Of a DNA stretch of 64,000 nt, positions 1 through 11,998 are shown piece by piece. Source of the stretch: Bidens hawaiensis (lineage: Eukaryota > Streptophyta > Magnoliopsida > Asterales > Asteraceae); NCBI GenBank assembly GCA_021521415.1, contig JAIQDT010009160.1, positions 1 through 64,000 of the forward strand, given 5' to 3'. A model generated the notes under the pieces. It searched no databases and was not told the DNA's origin. It saw nothing but the letters and a program-made list of their open reading frames with translations. Each line of letters opens with the position of its first letter. Position 1 is the stretch's first letter. Position numbers and translations under genes: made by a program.

Positions 1-11
1 AGTTATTATCT

Positions 12-407
12 ATGGTGTTTGCATTTGATAAGTTTAGGTCATATCTTGTTCTGTCCAAAATAGTAGTCTACACTGATCATTCTGCCATTCATTATCTTTT
101 CAACAAGCAGGACGCTAAGCCTGGTCTTATCCGATGGATCCTGCTGCTTCAAGAGTTTGATATCGAAATCCGTGATAAAAAGGGGGCTGAGAATGTAGCG
201 GTCGATCATTTGTCACGTCTTGAGAGAGCCGAGATTGGAGATGCTGGGGTCATCATCAATGACAATTTCCCGATAGAGAATCTCATGTTTGTCAAAGCCC
301 AGGATGACGGCTACCCGTGGTTTGCTGATATCGCGAACTTCCTTGTCGACGGTTCCCTCCCTAGGAGAATGTCTCACCAGCAAAGAAGAAATTCTTTGCT
401 GACGTAA
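12..407 (+). pseudogene. Athila pol fragment: RT-associated RNase H
   Basis: This is the C-terminal half of the RNase H domain that follows reverse transcriptase in gypsy polyproteins; it degrades RNA in the RNA/DNA hybrid. Visible motifs are [12 protein letters not shown] near residues 19-30, [13 protein letters not shown] near 41-53, and the closing [10 protein letters not shown] with its aspartate near 61-70. The apparent start is only the first methionine after the window edge, since real pol continues upstream. The frame is lost near position 370, and integrase resumes in another frame. The fragment is non-functional alone. Confidence 0.8.
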
Positions 408-1602
408 AGTTCTACATCTGGGACGACCCGTTTCTTTTTGTATAGGTGCTGATCAGCTGGTGAGGAGATCCGTGGATGTTGAAGAAGGGTGGCGGATTTT
501 GAGCCACTGTCATGAGGGACCGACAGGAGGTCACCATGGTGCTGTTCTTACTGCTAACAAGGTATTCGATTCAGGATTCTAGTGGCCTTCGATTTTCTAA
601 GATGCTCATGCGTTCGTTAAAAGCTGTGACCGGTGTCAGCGTGTCGGTAACATCTCATCCCGAAATGAGATGCCCCAAAATGCTATTCAGGTGTGCTAGG
701 TTTCTGACATTTGGGTTATCGATTTTATGGGCCCGTTCCCGTCGTCTAGAGGGAACAAGTACATACTTGTGGCAATTGATTACGTCTCCAAGTGGGTCGA
801 GGCAAAGCCTTGCCCACTAACGACGCCCGAGTTGTAGTGAGATTTTTGAAAAATCTTTTCTCTCGTTTTGGTGTACCTAAAGCCTTGATCAGCGATCGAG
901 GTACTCATTTCTGCAACACGCAGATGGAGAAGGCGTTGCAACGCTATGGGGTCACCCATCGGCTTGCGACTGCCTACCACCCACAGACAAGTGGACAGGT
1001 AGAGGTGAGTAACCGTGGCATTAAACTCATTCATGAGAAGACGGTTGGGCTAAACCAAAAGGATTGGTCCGACAAATTAGATGATGCTTTGTGGGCTTTC
1101 CGTACAACGTACAAAACTCCGACCGGTTCCACACCGTTTCGGATGATTTATGGGAAAGCCTGCCATCTACTTGTTGAGTTAGAGCATCGTGCTTCATGGG
1201 CACTTCAAACAGTTAACCTCGATCTTTCATCCGCGGGCGAGAATCGTTTCCATCAGATACATGAGTTAGAGGAACTTCGCGATATGCATATGCACACTCG
1301 TACAATTATAAGCTGAAGACTAAAGAGTTGCATGATAGAAAGTTGAGAGGTGATAAACAGTTCAAGTGTGGGGATCAGGTTTTGCTATATAATTCCCGAT
1401 TACGATTATTTCCTGGAAAGCTGAATTCCCGATGGTCAGCCCGTTCACCGTTACTGAGGTATTCCCGTATGGCACAATTGAGATTGAAGACAAAAGCAAG
1501 AAGTTTAAGGTGAACGGTCAGAGGTTGAAGCACTACATAGGCGAGCCGGTGGCTGATCAGACTGTCGAGGTGTTCTACCTTGACTCATTCACCGAGGCGT
1601 AG
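408..1602 (+). pseudogene. Athila pol fragment: integrase
   Basis: Integrase inserts the cDNA into host DNA. The N-terminal HHCC zinc-binding region is at about 480-660 (SHCHEG, GGHHG, then CDRC). The catalytic core follows with its first Asp in DFMGP (about 720), second Asp in SDRGTHF (about 892) and Glu in GQVEVSNR (about 996). The C-terminal part with GKACHL and ELEH runs to about 1310, and the tail reads on to a TAG near 1600. The reading is interrupted by several stops (for example around 580 and 700) and by frameshifts near 790 and 1300. The longest open piece is 792-1316. The domain order and tail identify Athila rather than Tat. Confidence 0.8.
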
Positions 1603-2440
1603 ACGTGATGGATGCATCACTCAGGAGACAGCCCAAGTTGTAGAGTTTGTATTACGATTTTCTTTATTATCTGTTTTTATTTGTTTTATTTTTGTTATTT
1701 ATAAAAATATAAAAAAATAATACAAAAAAATTAAAAAATATATAAATATAAAAAAAATTAAAAAATACAGAAACACAAAAGTATGTTTATTTCTTATGTT
1801 TTTGCTTTCTGTTTGTACGCCGCTACATGCGAGCGAGTTTGAGTTATTGCAGGTATTATTATGCGCATGGTAGCTTTAATGGCGTTTTGGAACTGGTTCT
1901 CCCGAGGTTGCCGCCGCGAATGAAATGCTATACGGTCGCTCGATTGATACACAAGCTTGTGAAGATTCTGCATATAAACTAGGGGAGTAACCCGTTCTCT
2001 GTTTTACTTTTGAAAATTTCAAGTTTTATTTTTAATTTTATTTTTATTTCTTTTCCTTGAACTCATCGAGGATGATTTCGTTCTAAGTGTGGGGATGGAA
2101 ATTTATTTTACTTAGTTGTAGAAAAAAAAATTATAAAAAAAATAATAAAAAAAATGTTTTGTTCTTTCGCTGAAAATTATGTTTGTTACTCAAGTTCGAG
2201 GGACATATACTTGTATATGTTTGGTCCCGTTTTCTACCTGTAGATGTACGGGATAGCCATTCACCCGAAAACTGAAAGTGGCTGGGGCGACTGAACTTGA
2301 AAAAAAAAATGTTTTCAATAAAAAAATAAAACAAAAGTTTTAAAAAAAAATGTCCCTTGAAAATGGTTTTTCTTCTACGATAATCAGGAAATGATATTAT
2401 TACCAATGTGCTAACGAACTCTCGGAACTTTTAAAAAATA

Positions 2441-2525
<85 letters not shown>

Positions 2526-3445
2526 GGGATGGTTTGCATATCTGATTTGGGATGTGTCGGTAGGCCCAACTAGCTTTGATAGTCCTCTTTAGCATTTTTT
2601 TTATATATAATAATTTACAAACGATGAAACCGAATTTCGATGCTTAGGGAGGATTACCATAATCTGAAAACTTTGAGATGGTAAGAATTAAATGCACTCA
2701 AACCAGCACACACCACATGTCCATCTTTCAACGAGCTTAGAAATAATTATATATTTTAGGGTGATATAAAAGATTGAAAAAAAAAAGAAAAAAAAAGAGA
2801 AAAAAAAAGTATGTTTTGAAAGTTTGTTATGTATTGTATTATTCAAAGTTGTTCAAGAAAAGCAAAATGATTGTGAAGAAAGTTATGTATTGTAAAATGC
2901 CAAATGAACATTGTTTAAAGTTAGAAAAAGAGGCCAATGATGCACATACTTGACGGGACTTAGAGTTTACGTGTTACCTTGGGGATGGTGACTCTGAGGA
3001 TACACTATTGGGGCTTGAAGGTTCTTAGTCAATAAATATAAAATTAGGAATTTATAGGACAAAGTCCAATAATATTTAGGAATAGCTCGTACGACCTCCA
3101 CATGACCATTCATCCATCCAAATTTCACCGAGTGCATCTAATTAGTACTATCAACGAGTCCTTGGCTTATGGTGATTTTTCGAACCAATTTGCTTCGACT
3201 CTAGTTTTTCTAGCTCTCTTTGTCTGAGATGGGGTAGGTGTAGCCTTAATTTTTGGACTTAAAACATTTAATGCAAAAGGGGGGCTTGATTGGCTGGTGG
3301 CTGGGTTTAAGTGGACAACAATATCGGCAATCGCGGTCAATATGTCGAGTTGTTTCTTATGCTTTAGTAATGTTAAATAATCTGGGGGTTTGTTGTTTTC
3401 ACTTGGTTATGATCCTGTGTAGATTTCTTTTTCAGGGACGAAAAA
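1603..3445 (+). other. Athila G non-coding 3' region
   Basis: This stretch lies between the end of pol and the polypurine tract. Athila elements often carry an envelope-position ORF here, but no convincing ORF remains. The sequence is very A-rich with poly-A runs at about 1700-1760, 2120-2160 and 2780-2810. It contains a TAA microsatellite and a first AGTGTGGGGATGG tract at about 2085-2098. Short ORFs here are low-complexity shadows. Confidence 0.55.
2446..2524. repeat. (TAA)n microsatellite
   Basis: About 26 uninterrupted TAA/ATA triplets lie in the non-coding 3' region of Athila element G. Confidence 0.95.
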
Positions 3446-3465
3446 GTCTAAAGTGTGGGGATGTT
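3446..3465 (+). other. Polypurine tract of Athila G
   Basis: The purine-rich AAAGTGTGGGGATG motif sits immediately before the LTR start and would prime plus-strand DNA synthesis. The same motif occurs once more at about 2085, which may be a relic or an internal tract. Confidence 0.6.
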
Positions 3466-5091
3466 TGATGTGTTGTAAAACACACTTGTTTTTCCGCACC
3501 ATTTATCATTGTTTTAGTCACTTTTATATCTAATATTTAGTGTTTATAACTTGTCTTAGCATAATTTTACTTAAATATTTATTTTTTTGAAGATCCAAGT
3601 TAAAATCCCGGGCCGTGCTTATTTTGTGAAGCCCACGAATGTTATATTATAACATAACTTAAGATTAAAAAACCAAAATTGGGCTGGAAATTGAGGTCAG
3701 CCAGCAGCAGCAGAATATAATTGGAAAAATAATATTAAAACCCTAAGCATCTCCATTCAAAGGGAATTAATTCTCAAAAAGGTTTTTCGGTGCATCAGTT
3801 GTGTTGTGGGCGGCCATTGGTAGCAGCAAAAGAGTAAACAAAACAATTTTGTTTTGTGGTTCACGTGGGCAACATTAGAGACACAAAATTATATAACACC
3901 AAATCCCCAGTGCATGTTCTGATCGGCAGTTTATAGAGGTTGTCTACTATTTGGTTTTTACTTGTTAAAACATTATTTAGCTCATTCAATAATTGTTAGA
4001 CATGTGTTTTGCTACTAAAATTGTTTCGTTTTCTTTTATTATTATGAATAGCTAAACTATTTTCACTACCTAGGTAGAGATGAATATTGATTTTGTTTGA
4101 CGGTTTATTTGGTTTTTATTAATTACACGACGTATTATTATTGAAAGCTTTATATAATTTAATCTTTGATGTGTTAAATATTGTCTTTATATAATTATTG
4201 CTTATTGATTCAGCGTATTACTTTGACTGATTGATTGTGTGTCGTTCGGTTAGGGTTCTACGTTTAGGTCTTAGACTTGGTGTTTTTGATCTGTTTGTGG
4301 TTAGCGCGACCATAAGAATCTTGAGTGCAATTATTTATTAAAATTCAATAGTTTCACCTTCCTTGCGACCGAGAGGTAATAGGGAGTCGGTTTGTCTCGC
4401 GCCTTTATTCAGTTAGGTTAGAATTGCGCGAGAGCGAGTTTCGGTCTTATCCGGTTTAGTTTTGCGAGCAAATATGTGTCTTAGATCAAGTTAAATATTG
4501 TTACCCCTTTATCCCTATAATTGCTAGTACCAATTTTAAGCGGGTTTGGTGTCGTTGTGTCCGAGAGGAGATGCGTCATTTGGGTACTTTAGTAATCTTT
4601 TTACCGGTGCATTTATTCGATTTTCTTAGATTTGTGAGGGTTAGTTAGTGAGACCGAGAGGTGATCTAGCGAACTTTAATAAGCCTTAGTTGATTATTTT
4701 AAGATCCCGGTGTCGTGTGATTAGTTAATTCCGTTAACCGTTGAACTGTCAGTAGGATTCTTGCCTAGGTAATCGTTTCTCCATAATTGTTAAAAGCTCC
4801 GTAATTGCCGTTAAGTTTTTTCGTTATTAAGTTAAATAAGTTAGTTTTTAATTAATTAAAATAAAATAAATAATAATAAAATCAATTACAAATATTATTA
4901 GGGTAGGACTTGGATTAGGGTCTATTATTTGAGCCGTTCTCACGTGTCTTCGAGTTCGATATCCGGACTTTCCTTTTCTTTTCTACACGTGACCGGTACA
5001 CTTGCCGTTTGTGTGTACTAGGATAGATTGTTTGGTTTTTAAAGCTTAGTTGCGATTCGTGTTTTATTTATATATATATTTTTGCACATCA
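3466..5091 (+). repeat. 3' LTR of Athila G
   Basis: The LTR starts TGATGTG and ends CACATCA, a perfect 7-bp terminal inversion starting directly after the polypurine tract. Its length of about 1.63 kb suits Athila. The next base begins Tat aRH coding sequence, which fixes the right boundary. The LTR is AT-rich and no ORF stands out. The target duplication would be AGGTC at 5092-5096, but its partner is outside the window. Confidence 0.75.
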
Positions 5092-5597
5092 AGGTCCAAC
5101 AACTAGAAAAGACCAAGGATCATTGGATACTCTTAACCGATGGTGCTTCCAATTTAAGAGGAACAGGATTAGGGATCCTACTGAAATCGCCACAGGGGGG
5201 CATAATACCCCAGTCCATTGCATGTGCATTCCAAGCTACCAACAACGAAGCAGAATACGAAGCACTCATAGCTGGTTTACTTTTAGCCAAAGGTATGAGG
5301 ATTAGGTATCTTCAAGTTTACATGGATTCTTTACTCATTACTAACCACTTTAACGGTTCTTATATTGTAAAAGGTGAAAATATGATCAAATATTTAGAAA
5401 TTGTGAAGGAATTAGCAAAATCCTTCAAAGTGTTTAGTATAGTACAGGTACCAAGAGAGGAAAATGTTGTGGCAGACGCCTTAGCAAATTTAGCCTCATC
5501 CCTAAAAATACTAGAAAATATGAAGATCCCAATTATTCACATACTCTCGCCAGCAATAGGAGAGCAAGAGGTTGGGGAAATAACAAGTGATAAGTAG
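5092..5597 (+). pseudogene. Tat F pol fragment: second (archaeal-type) RNase H
   Basis: This is the extra RNase H domain characteristic of the Tat lineage, placed between the ordinary RNase H and integrase. The acidic catalytic residues are readable in order: Asp in LLTDGASN, Glu in NNEAEYEALI, Asp in YMDSLLITN and the last Asp in VADALANLAS. The linker IPIIHILSP follows. The frame opens from the Athila LTR edge, so there is no genuine start codon; upstream pol is displaced by Athila G. A TAG at 5595 ends the frame, and integrase continues in a shifted frame. Confidence 0.85.
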
Positions 5598-6676
5598 ATT
5601 GTACTTTGGGATCCACTATCCTCAGACTATCAAGGATCCTGGATCCTCCAGATCAAAAATTACATTCAGACTAGAGAGATCCCAGCTACGGAGAATCTAA
5701 AATCCTTCAGACTCAAGGTATCGCAATATATTTTATTAGATATGCTATACAGAAAATCTCTTGCAGGTTCATACTTGAGGTGCATTGAGGATCCTGAGAT
5801 CAAAGAAGTACTCAAGGATTTTCATGAAGGAGATTGCGGCAATCACACAGGTGGAAGAGCATTATTTTCTAGGATACATAGAACCGGATACTTCAGCCCA
5901 ACGATGAAGAAGGATGCGGTGGAATATTCAAGGAAATGTGATGCTTGTCAAAGACACGCAAACATCCTTCATCAGCCAGCGGAGCCTTTATATCCTATAT
6001 CCTCCTCATGGCCTTTCATGAAATGGGGTATGGATATTGTAGGCAAGCTACCAAAAGCACCAGGTTGAAAGGTCTTTAGGCTTGTTATGACTGACTACTT
6101 CTCCAAATGGATTGATGCAGAAGCATTTGTACAAGTCCGAGAAAGGGAAGTAATATATTTTATTAAACGATATATTATAACTAGATTTGGTATTCCTGCT
6201 GAAATTGTTTGTGACAATGGTTCCTAGTTTATCGGAATAGAACCACTAACTTTTGTGACAGTTGGGGCATCAAAATGATTACTTCCACTCCGGTTAATCC
6301 TCAAGCCAATGGCCAAGCAGAGTCTAGCAACAAGATCATCATCAACAATCTAAAGAAAAAGCTAGGATCCAAGAAGGGAAAATGGGCTGAAGAACTTCCT
6401 TATGTTCTTTGGGCTGACAGGACTATGCCTAAAAATGCAACAGGCCAAACACCCTTCTCATTGGTCTTTGGATCAGAAGCAATAATTCCCACATAAATGG
6501 TGGTTCCTACGGCAAGAACGAGCATCCGTGATCCGGAAGCCAATAAAGAAATCCTTCTAGAAGCATATCAGATTTAGTAGGAAGCAGAAAAGGGGGCATA
6601 TCATTTTCTCACGATGGAAGGCAATAGACTACCAAGAGCATGGAATGCTGTCCACCTAAAGAAGTACTTTATCTAA
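5598..6676 (+). pseudogene. Tat F pol fragment: integrase
   Basis: The zinc-binding part is at about 5815-5960 (FHEGDCGNHTGG, then CDACQRH). The core has its first Asp in KWGMDIVG (about 6030), second in VCDNGS (about 6215) and Glu in NGQAESSNK (about 6315). The C-terminus ends with HLKKYFI at 6674-6676, matching the end of element E. Damage includes a TGA at 6066, a TAG at about 6226, a frameshift between the second Asp and the Glu, and a TAA near 6494. Catalytic residues survive, but no continuous protein is possible. Confidence 0.85.
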
Positions 6677-7179
6677 TCAGGATCCAGTATCCTGAGAGGA
6701 TATATTATCCTTAAAGGATCAAGGATCCTAAAATCGGTAATATCTATCTGATTACTTATCTATTTTATATTCTTGTTATTCTAAGGATAATATATTCTTA
6801 ACATTTATCTTTTCCAAGTTTTTAAGTAACAATGCAGATTTCAATGAGAGGTTCAATGTCTAAGAGGTTGGCCACCTCTCCTTTACATATAAGGTACTTT
6901 ACTATTTCCCTTGGCCTTGCCCACGAATGGGTATGACCCATGATGGTCATATCCCCTAAGGTTTAAAGGTTTTCACCTTTCTCACGATCGCCAGTTGCGC
7001 ACGCTATCCAACGTATAGTTCGGGGCGACGGGACCAGTACACGCTTAGTGGCTGACAATTTCATTGTCTCCGGCTATATGGAGGATCCTACGAATAATGG
7101 TAGACGTACCATTTCCTAAGGTTTAAGGGGTTTTCACCTCTTCTCAAGGGCCATGTCGCCAGTTAACATCCGTATATTT
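6677..7179 (+). other. Tat F 3' region, proximal spacer
   Basis: No ORF is supported. The stretch is rich in the words AGGATCC and ATCCT in both orientations and contains a GTTTAAGG-TTTTCACCT segment that occurs again in reverse in element E near 15060-15130. It leads into the tandem array. Confidence 0.5.
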
Positions 7180-7330
7180 GGGCTTGTCCCCAGTTTAACA
7201 CCAGTTACACGGGCTTGTTCCCAGAATAGACGGGCTTGTCCCCAAATTACACGGGCTTGTCCCCAGATGCACGGGCTTGTCCCCAGTATATTATTTGGAC
7301 TTGTCCCCAGTTTAATGGATTTGATCCCAG
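7180..7330 (+). repeat. Short tandem array in Tat F 3' region
   Basis: Seven copies of a roughly 20-21 bp unit with core GGGCTTGTCCCCAG start at about 7180, 7211, 7232, 7253, 7273, 7297 and 7317. Outer copies are degenerate and inner ones nearly identical. The array lies between integrase and the opposite-strand gene, where element E has its own array of a related unit (GGCGACAAGGCC). Confidence 0.9.
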
Positions 7331-8197
7331 TTAACATTATGAATTATTTGCAACAGAATTACTAAGTTTTCTGCGAAGATCAAAAATATAAGGATCCAGG
7401 ATCCTAAAGCTATTCATTCAAGGATCATTGAGAATTCAACACTTCTGGTAATTTAGGTCTATCTAGACCTTCTGGTATGAGCTCTATTAATTAAATTATA
7501 TGTTATACTCGTTTCAATGATTTTAAATATTTCAGTTTAGAAGGTTATTCCTTTAAAATTGTTTTAGTATTAAAATTTGTTAACTTGTTTTAAGGAAACT
7601 TTATCCAAAAAATTACCCTCTGAGGAAATTCTATTGTACAAATTTTATCAACTATTAAAGATGTCTTATCCTAATATATTTTATTTAAGGATATTCTTTC
7701 CTAATTTTTTTCCTTAGGGATATTTTATCCTAAATGATTTTCATAAGGATCTTTTATTCTAACAATCTTTTGCTTAAAATTATTTGTCATACTATTAATA
7801 ATGCTAAAGTTATATCTAACAGATTTTTGAATATTAACAACAAGCAAGAAGTCCAAAGATTTATATATCAATTAAAATAAGCCCCAAGGACTTATCCAAA
7901 ACTCTTAACCCAGACTTCACCATACGATAAGATGGACCGTCCATCCGGGTTAAGTAAGAGTTACTAACGATTCATAAGTGCAGGAAATTTAAAAAACAGG
8001 GGCAACAAAGGCTTCATCCCCACAAACAGAGGATCCCTCCACCTTTGTCACCCCCATAGATTGTCCTAAGGATCATGGATCCTTCATCCTAGTTACTATT
8101 ATTTATTACAGACCATAGAAATTGTTCAGAAAAACATCAACACAAAATAAAAAAAAAATGGGCTCGGGCCTTGTTTTCAATATCCTTCATTGCCCAC
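7331..8197. other. Tat F 3' region, distal spacer
   Basis: This AT-rich stretch has no supported ORF. It carries scattered AAGGATCC and ATATTTTATCCT words. It leads to the 3' end of the opposite-strand gene. Confidence 0.4.
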
Positions 8198-9798
8198 TTA
8201 AGCTGTATCCTCAACCGCAGCATCGCCTCCTTCCTTGCCGGCTTCAACCGCATCCTTAACGCCACTGTTCCCAGCCTCGGTGTTCTCAATCATTTCCTCG
8301 TCATCTTCACCACCAAGGTCATCAAGGGCAGCCTTCCATTTCTCCATATCCCAGGCCGACTTGTCAAAAGCAGGATCACCGGCCTCAGTCGCCATCTTGT
8401 TCCGTGCCTGTAATATCGACCTAGCAGCCCACACCTTGGCTTCATCAATTGCCTGCTCCACTGCCTCTTGACGTTGGGCTTCGGCTAAGGATAGCTGTCC
8501 TCCAATTGTTTCTTCTCCTAGGAAAGATGGACCATAGCTTTATCCTTAGCAACCATGGCTTTCCCTAGACCTGACATTTTCTAGCTCATCTGATGGATAA
8601 TCTCTTTATAGTAATCCCTCATAGTGGTCACGGCCTATCATCAAGTTTCATATCAGAATCGGAACAATATTGGATCCTAAAATATTAGAAGAATGCAGTA
8701 TACTTACAGAACAGGCAATGTCACAATGGGTCTCAGGATCCGAGGATCTTTTCCTCTTGGAAGTTGCGGATTTGGCCCTGGTCGTGGCAGTCATGGGTTC
8801 AGAGCTAGTTCCAGCCTTTGAAGCATCCTTCTTGACAGCAGGAGAGGTAACCATACAATCGATATCATCCAAGGAGAACTTAAGAGCAGACTTTCCTGAT
8901 TTCTTGGTGCCTATGGAAGAAAAATCGACAGATAAGTCTTCTGTTTTACTCTAATTATTTTAAATTATTAACTTACTTGACATGCTTGATCATGAGGAGA
9001 TATCACAAAAACCTTCAACAAATCGAGCTTGAAAAGTTCTAACTGCGGTATCCAGCTCCAAGAACCGTTTTGCTTTCTCTTCTGTTCTAGGTAATTTGCT
9101 CAATGAAGCGAAGTTCTCGACTGCAAATAACAAAAACAGCATAAGGGTAAAGATTGAAGAATAAAGGATCCTGCTACTCCTTAAGGATCCGGGATCCTAC
9201 CCTTCGTGACCCACGTTGAAGGAAGATCAGTTCCCCCTGGTATTGAATCACGTTTTACGAAGAAAAACTGATTCCTCCACACGGAATCATTTAGCGTGGC
9301 TTTCGAGATCGGATGTGGCGGTCGAGGCTTGGATTTGAAGATGAAACGAGCAGAACCGAAGGTAGTAAGGGTATACAAATATGATAACTCCGGAAGGCGG
9401 AAATCAATTTTTTCCTCCTTGATGATTCTTTCGATAGTACTAAGAACCCTCCAAATCATCGGCATAGCTTGTATGTAAGATATGCCGGTAGAATCGAAAA
9501 AACTTTGAGTAAAAGGTGGAAAAGGGTATTTATAGCCGATAAGAAAGGGAGTCGCCGGAAAGCAGACCCAAACCTTGGAGTAAACATCACATCTGACGCT
9601 AGATTCATAGGGTCGTAAGAGGGTTTTCGCTGGAAACAGTGTACAAAATTCATCGACCACGGGATCCGTAAGCTTGCAGATTTCGGAAGATGGGTTAGCA
9701 AGCAGACATTGTGGTTCCATTTTGGCTAACTCAGAGCCGTGGGAGGTTTTCTCGGAAGGTTTAGAGGGCGGCGGAGAAGAAGATGAAGCAGCAGACAT
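8198..9798 (-). pseudogene. Opposite-strand gene of Tat F (gypsy-type putative transposase family)
   Basis: This multi-exon gene runs against pol between integrase and the 3' LTR. Exon 1 (9798 to about 9201) starts MSAASSSSPPPSK and includes VVDEFCTLF, VWVCFPATPFLIGYKYPF, YIQAMPMIWRVL and FFFVKRDSIPGG. It ends at an AAG|G-GTAGGA donor. Intron 1 is about 80 nt, and exon 2 starts after TTTGCAG at 9120. Exon 3 (about 8940-8708, KFSLDDIDCMV to CDIACS) is basic and ends at GTAAGTAT. The last part (to 8198) is acidic with AWDMEKWKAALDDL. The family resembles plant proteins annotated as putative gypsy-type transposon products; its function is not established. Exon 2 hits a TGA before its donor, so this copy is probably broken. 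Element E carries a homologue with the same layout. Confidence 0.7.
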
Positions 9799-10008
9799 GA
9801 TTAAATAAAATAAGAGAGAAAGGTAAGAAGGATACCTGATGCGTTGGATGAAGGCGTGTATATAATCAAAGATATAGGGCGGCATATATAGACGGTTATA
9901 ATTAACCTTGGGGGCTAAATGGCAAATATTCTGGTAAAACCGTCCCATCTATCAGTTTTCACAGTGATTTTGAATTTCAAAATGACAGCTGTATTCCACT
10001 GTCACCCG
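9799..10008. other. Upstream region of the Tat F opposite-strand gene
   Basis: This short region lies between the gene start and the Tat polypurine tract, so any promoter for the opposite-strand gene must lie here or in the LTR. On the minus strand, AT-rich TATATATAC-like and ATTATATAC words occur near 9855-9895, which could act as a TATA region. An upstream in-frame methionine at 9948 gives a longer but less convincing start. Confidence 0.35.
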
Positions 10009-10024
10009 CCATTTTGGGGGCAAT
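10009..10024 (+). other. Polypurine tract of Tat F
   Basis: The sequence TTTTGGGGGCAAT directly precedes the LTR start. Element E has the matching minus-strand motif AATTGGGGCAAT at the same position. Confidence 0.7.
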
Positions 10025-10928
10025 TGTTAGACCATGAATTTTATACTGAGGATCCATTATCCTTAACTGTCTTATGGATAGGTTATCCTTGAAATATGTA
10101 TCAGGATATAAAGGATCGACGATCCTCGATATTACTTGTTTACTAATGATTGCGTTTAGTATTGTGATATGTTAGACAGGTATGGCAACTTTAAGACGTA
10201 TTTATATCAACTATCCTCATAGAGAAACCTTTAGCTGGAGTATGGATCCAGGATCCTAGTTTAGTATAGCTGTTAATGGATGAACTAATGTGAAGATAAC
10301 GCGTTAATATCAACAACGACTATAAGACTTGGTCTACCGCTTATATCGCTACTGGACGGCTATTGGAACGTGGTCAAAGATCGTGGAGAGGATAGGTGGA
10401 AGACTTCCGGATAATTAGGAAATATTGTTATTGTTGTTATCTTATTTAAATGAGCTATGATCGAGTAGGAAAACAAATGTGCCATCACACACACTCTAGA
10501 TCAGAAACTAGCATTCTCTCTACACACTAGCATACTTTGTAATCTCGGTCATTTACTCCACAACACTTGTAATCGCTTTTGAGTTATCAATACAATCGAC
10601 AGTGATAGTTTTCACCGCCCGGGGGTTTTTTGTGCCGGAGATCACGATAATCATATACTCGTCGACCAAAGGTTACCTTGTTGATCATTGACTAAAGTAA
10701 TCCGACCAAAGATTATCTTATTAATCCTTGACCGGAGCTATTTTACCAAAGATTACCTTGATAAGTTTTGACCGAAGTAAGACTATCATGGTTAAGGGAT
10801 TTTTCCCTCATGATCAAACCTTTGTGTTCACCAATATTATAGTTACGCACTTGTCATTATCGAGTTAGCACCTTACCTCACATAACGGATTTGGATACTT
10901 GATCCTTAGTAGATTTTTGTCCAAAACA
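10025..10928 (+). repeat. 3' LTR of Tat F
   Basis: The LTR runs TGTTAGACC to CCAAAACA, about 0.9 kb. A TATA-like CTTATTTAAATGAG lies near 10440. The downstream third includes the GGGGGTTTTTTGTG and GGAGATCAC words and repeated GACCAAAGATTA words, shared in reverse with the element E LTR. Copia A integrase sequence resumes immediately at 10929; the target duplication would be ATGAT at 10929-10933. Confidence 0.75.
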
Positions 10929-11167
10929 ATGATCATTTTAGGAGTTGGGGAATCATTTCACAACTTACTCCACCGGGAACACCACAACACAATGTTGTGT
11001 CAAAAAGGAAGAATCAAACCCTATTGGATATGGTTCAATATATGATGGCCAGAACCACATTGCCTATATCATTTTGGGGTTTCGCATTTCTCTCCGCATC
11101 TCGTATTCTAAATATGGCACCAACCAAGAAAGTAGACAAGACACCTTTTGAAATATGGCATGGAAGG
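10929..11167 (+). pseudogene. Copia A integrase fragment between two Tat insertions
   Basis: About 240 bp match the copia B integrase at about 49825-50060. Readable motifs are QLTPPGTPQHN, NQTLLDMVQYMMAR, SFWGFAFLSASRILNMAPTKKVD and FEIWHGR. The fragment is bounded by the Tat F LTR on the left and the Tat E LTR on the right. It is thus a sliver of a copia element into which two Tat copies inserted about 240 bp apart. A frameshift lies inside, just after QHN. Confidence 0.85.
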
Positions 11168-11755
11168 TGTTTCGGTCAAAAATTAACAAAGTAACTTTTG
11201 ATCAAATTAGTACGTGAGGTAGAGCGCTTGATTGTAAAATGAGTGAACACAATGATTTGATTTCGAGGGAAAAAGCCCTTGATCGTGTGGATCTCCGCCA
11301 CAAAAAATCCCCATATGGTGAAAATTATCACCGTCTCCTTTATTAATGACAAAAAGGTGGTTACAACTGGTGGAGCTGATAAACGATCGTATGCTAAGTG
11401 TTACAATGAGTGCTAGTAGCTAAATCAGCGAAGTGTGTGTTCAAGTCGATTTTAGCGGCTCGTTTAAATCAGCAAAGAATACAACAGAATTTCTGAGAAA
11501 TCTGGAACAAACCCTAGACTAGTCTCCCATGATCCGTTGCTGTCCACGTTCGAGTTGACGAAGTTCAAATAATATCCGTTGCAATCCCACGTTCTTATAA
11601 TCACATTAATCACGTGGTCTTATCTGCAAAACAAAAAAAATAATATAGGACAATTGAATTAGTCAAATATCATCCTCAGAATATTTGCATCGGTAGGATA
11701 GCTCGGAATCCTTGAATCATAACAAATCCTGAGGATAAAAAATCTACACCCAACA
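11168..11755 (-). repeat. 3' LTR of Tat E
   Basis: On the minus strand the LTR runs TGTTGGGTG to CCGAAACA (588 bp). It is shorter than the F LTR but shares the GATTTTTTGTGGCGGAGATC region and the closing ATTTTTGACCGAA part. The polypurine tract (minus-strand AATTGGGGCAAT) abuts it at 11756-11770. Confidence 0.8.
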
Positions 11756-11998
11756 ATTGCCCCAATTTTTACAGATAGCGCGTGACATCTGTAAAGTTTT
11801 CAAATTTCAAAATAAAAATATCTCCTATTACTTGAAAGGACGTGCACGCGGATTGAGGAAACCCTATAACCGTTTCTTTAGGTTATAATCAACCTATTTC
11901 CAAATCTCAAAATAATAATCTTTCTACCGCTTCATAATCAGGTCAGTTCCTCTTTCTCTCATTTCTTAATTTTTCTGAAGCTTTTAATTCGAACAACA

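Larger units (their letters stand above)
1..5091 (+). mobile_element. Ty3/gypsy Athila-lineage retrotransposon G, 3' part
   Basis: This is the 3' portion of an Athila-type element whose 5' end lies left of the window. In order it holds RNase H, integrase, a long non-coding 3' region, a polypurine tract and a 3' LTR. The lineage call rests on the integrase tail, which contains GKACHL followed by ELEH, and on the AGTGTGGGG tract before the LTR; both are typical of Athila. It sits inside Tat element F, because F coding sequence resumes in the archaeal-type RNase H domain directly after the LTR. Pol is broken by stops and frameshifts, so the copy is dead. Confidence 0.8.
5092..10928 (+). mobile_element. 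Ty3/gypsy Tat-lineage element F (right part)
   Basis: This part of a Tat-type element resumes after the Athila insertion and runs through archaeal-type RNase H, integrase, a short tandem array, an opposite-strand gene, a polypurine tract and a 3' LTR. It is the same family as minus-strand element E: their aRH and integrase share long matching motifs such as PREENV, ADALA and IPIIHILSP. Its 5' half should lie left of the window beyond Athila G. It sits within copia A integrase sequence, which restarts at 10929. Pol has stops at 5595, 6066 and 6226 and at least one frameshift. Confidence 0.8.

Noticed and set aside
8171..8471. Plus-strand ORFs near 8.2-8.5 kb and 8.7-8.9 kb
   Set aside because: They are shadows of the opposite-strand gene exons, which match element E in the minus frame.
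9181..9948. 255-codon ORF as an independent host gene
   Set aside because: A homologue lies in the same position of a second Tat element, so it belongs to the transposon.
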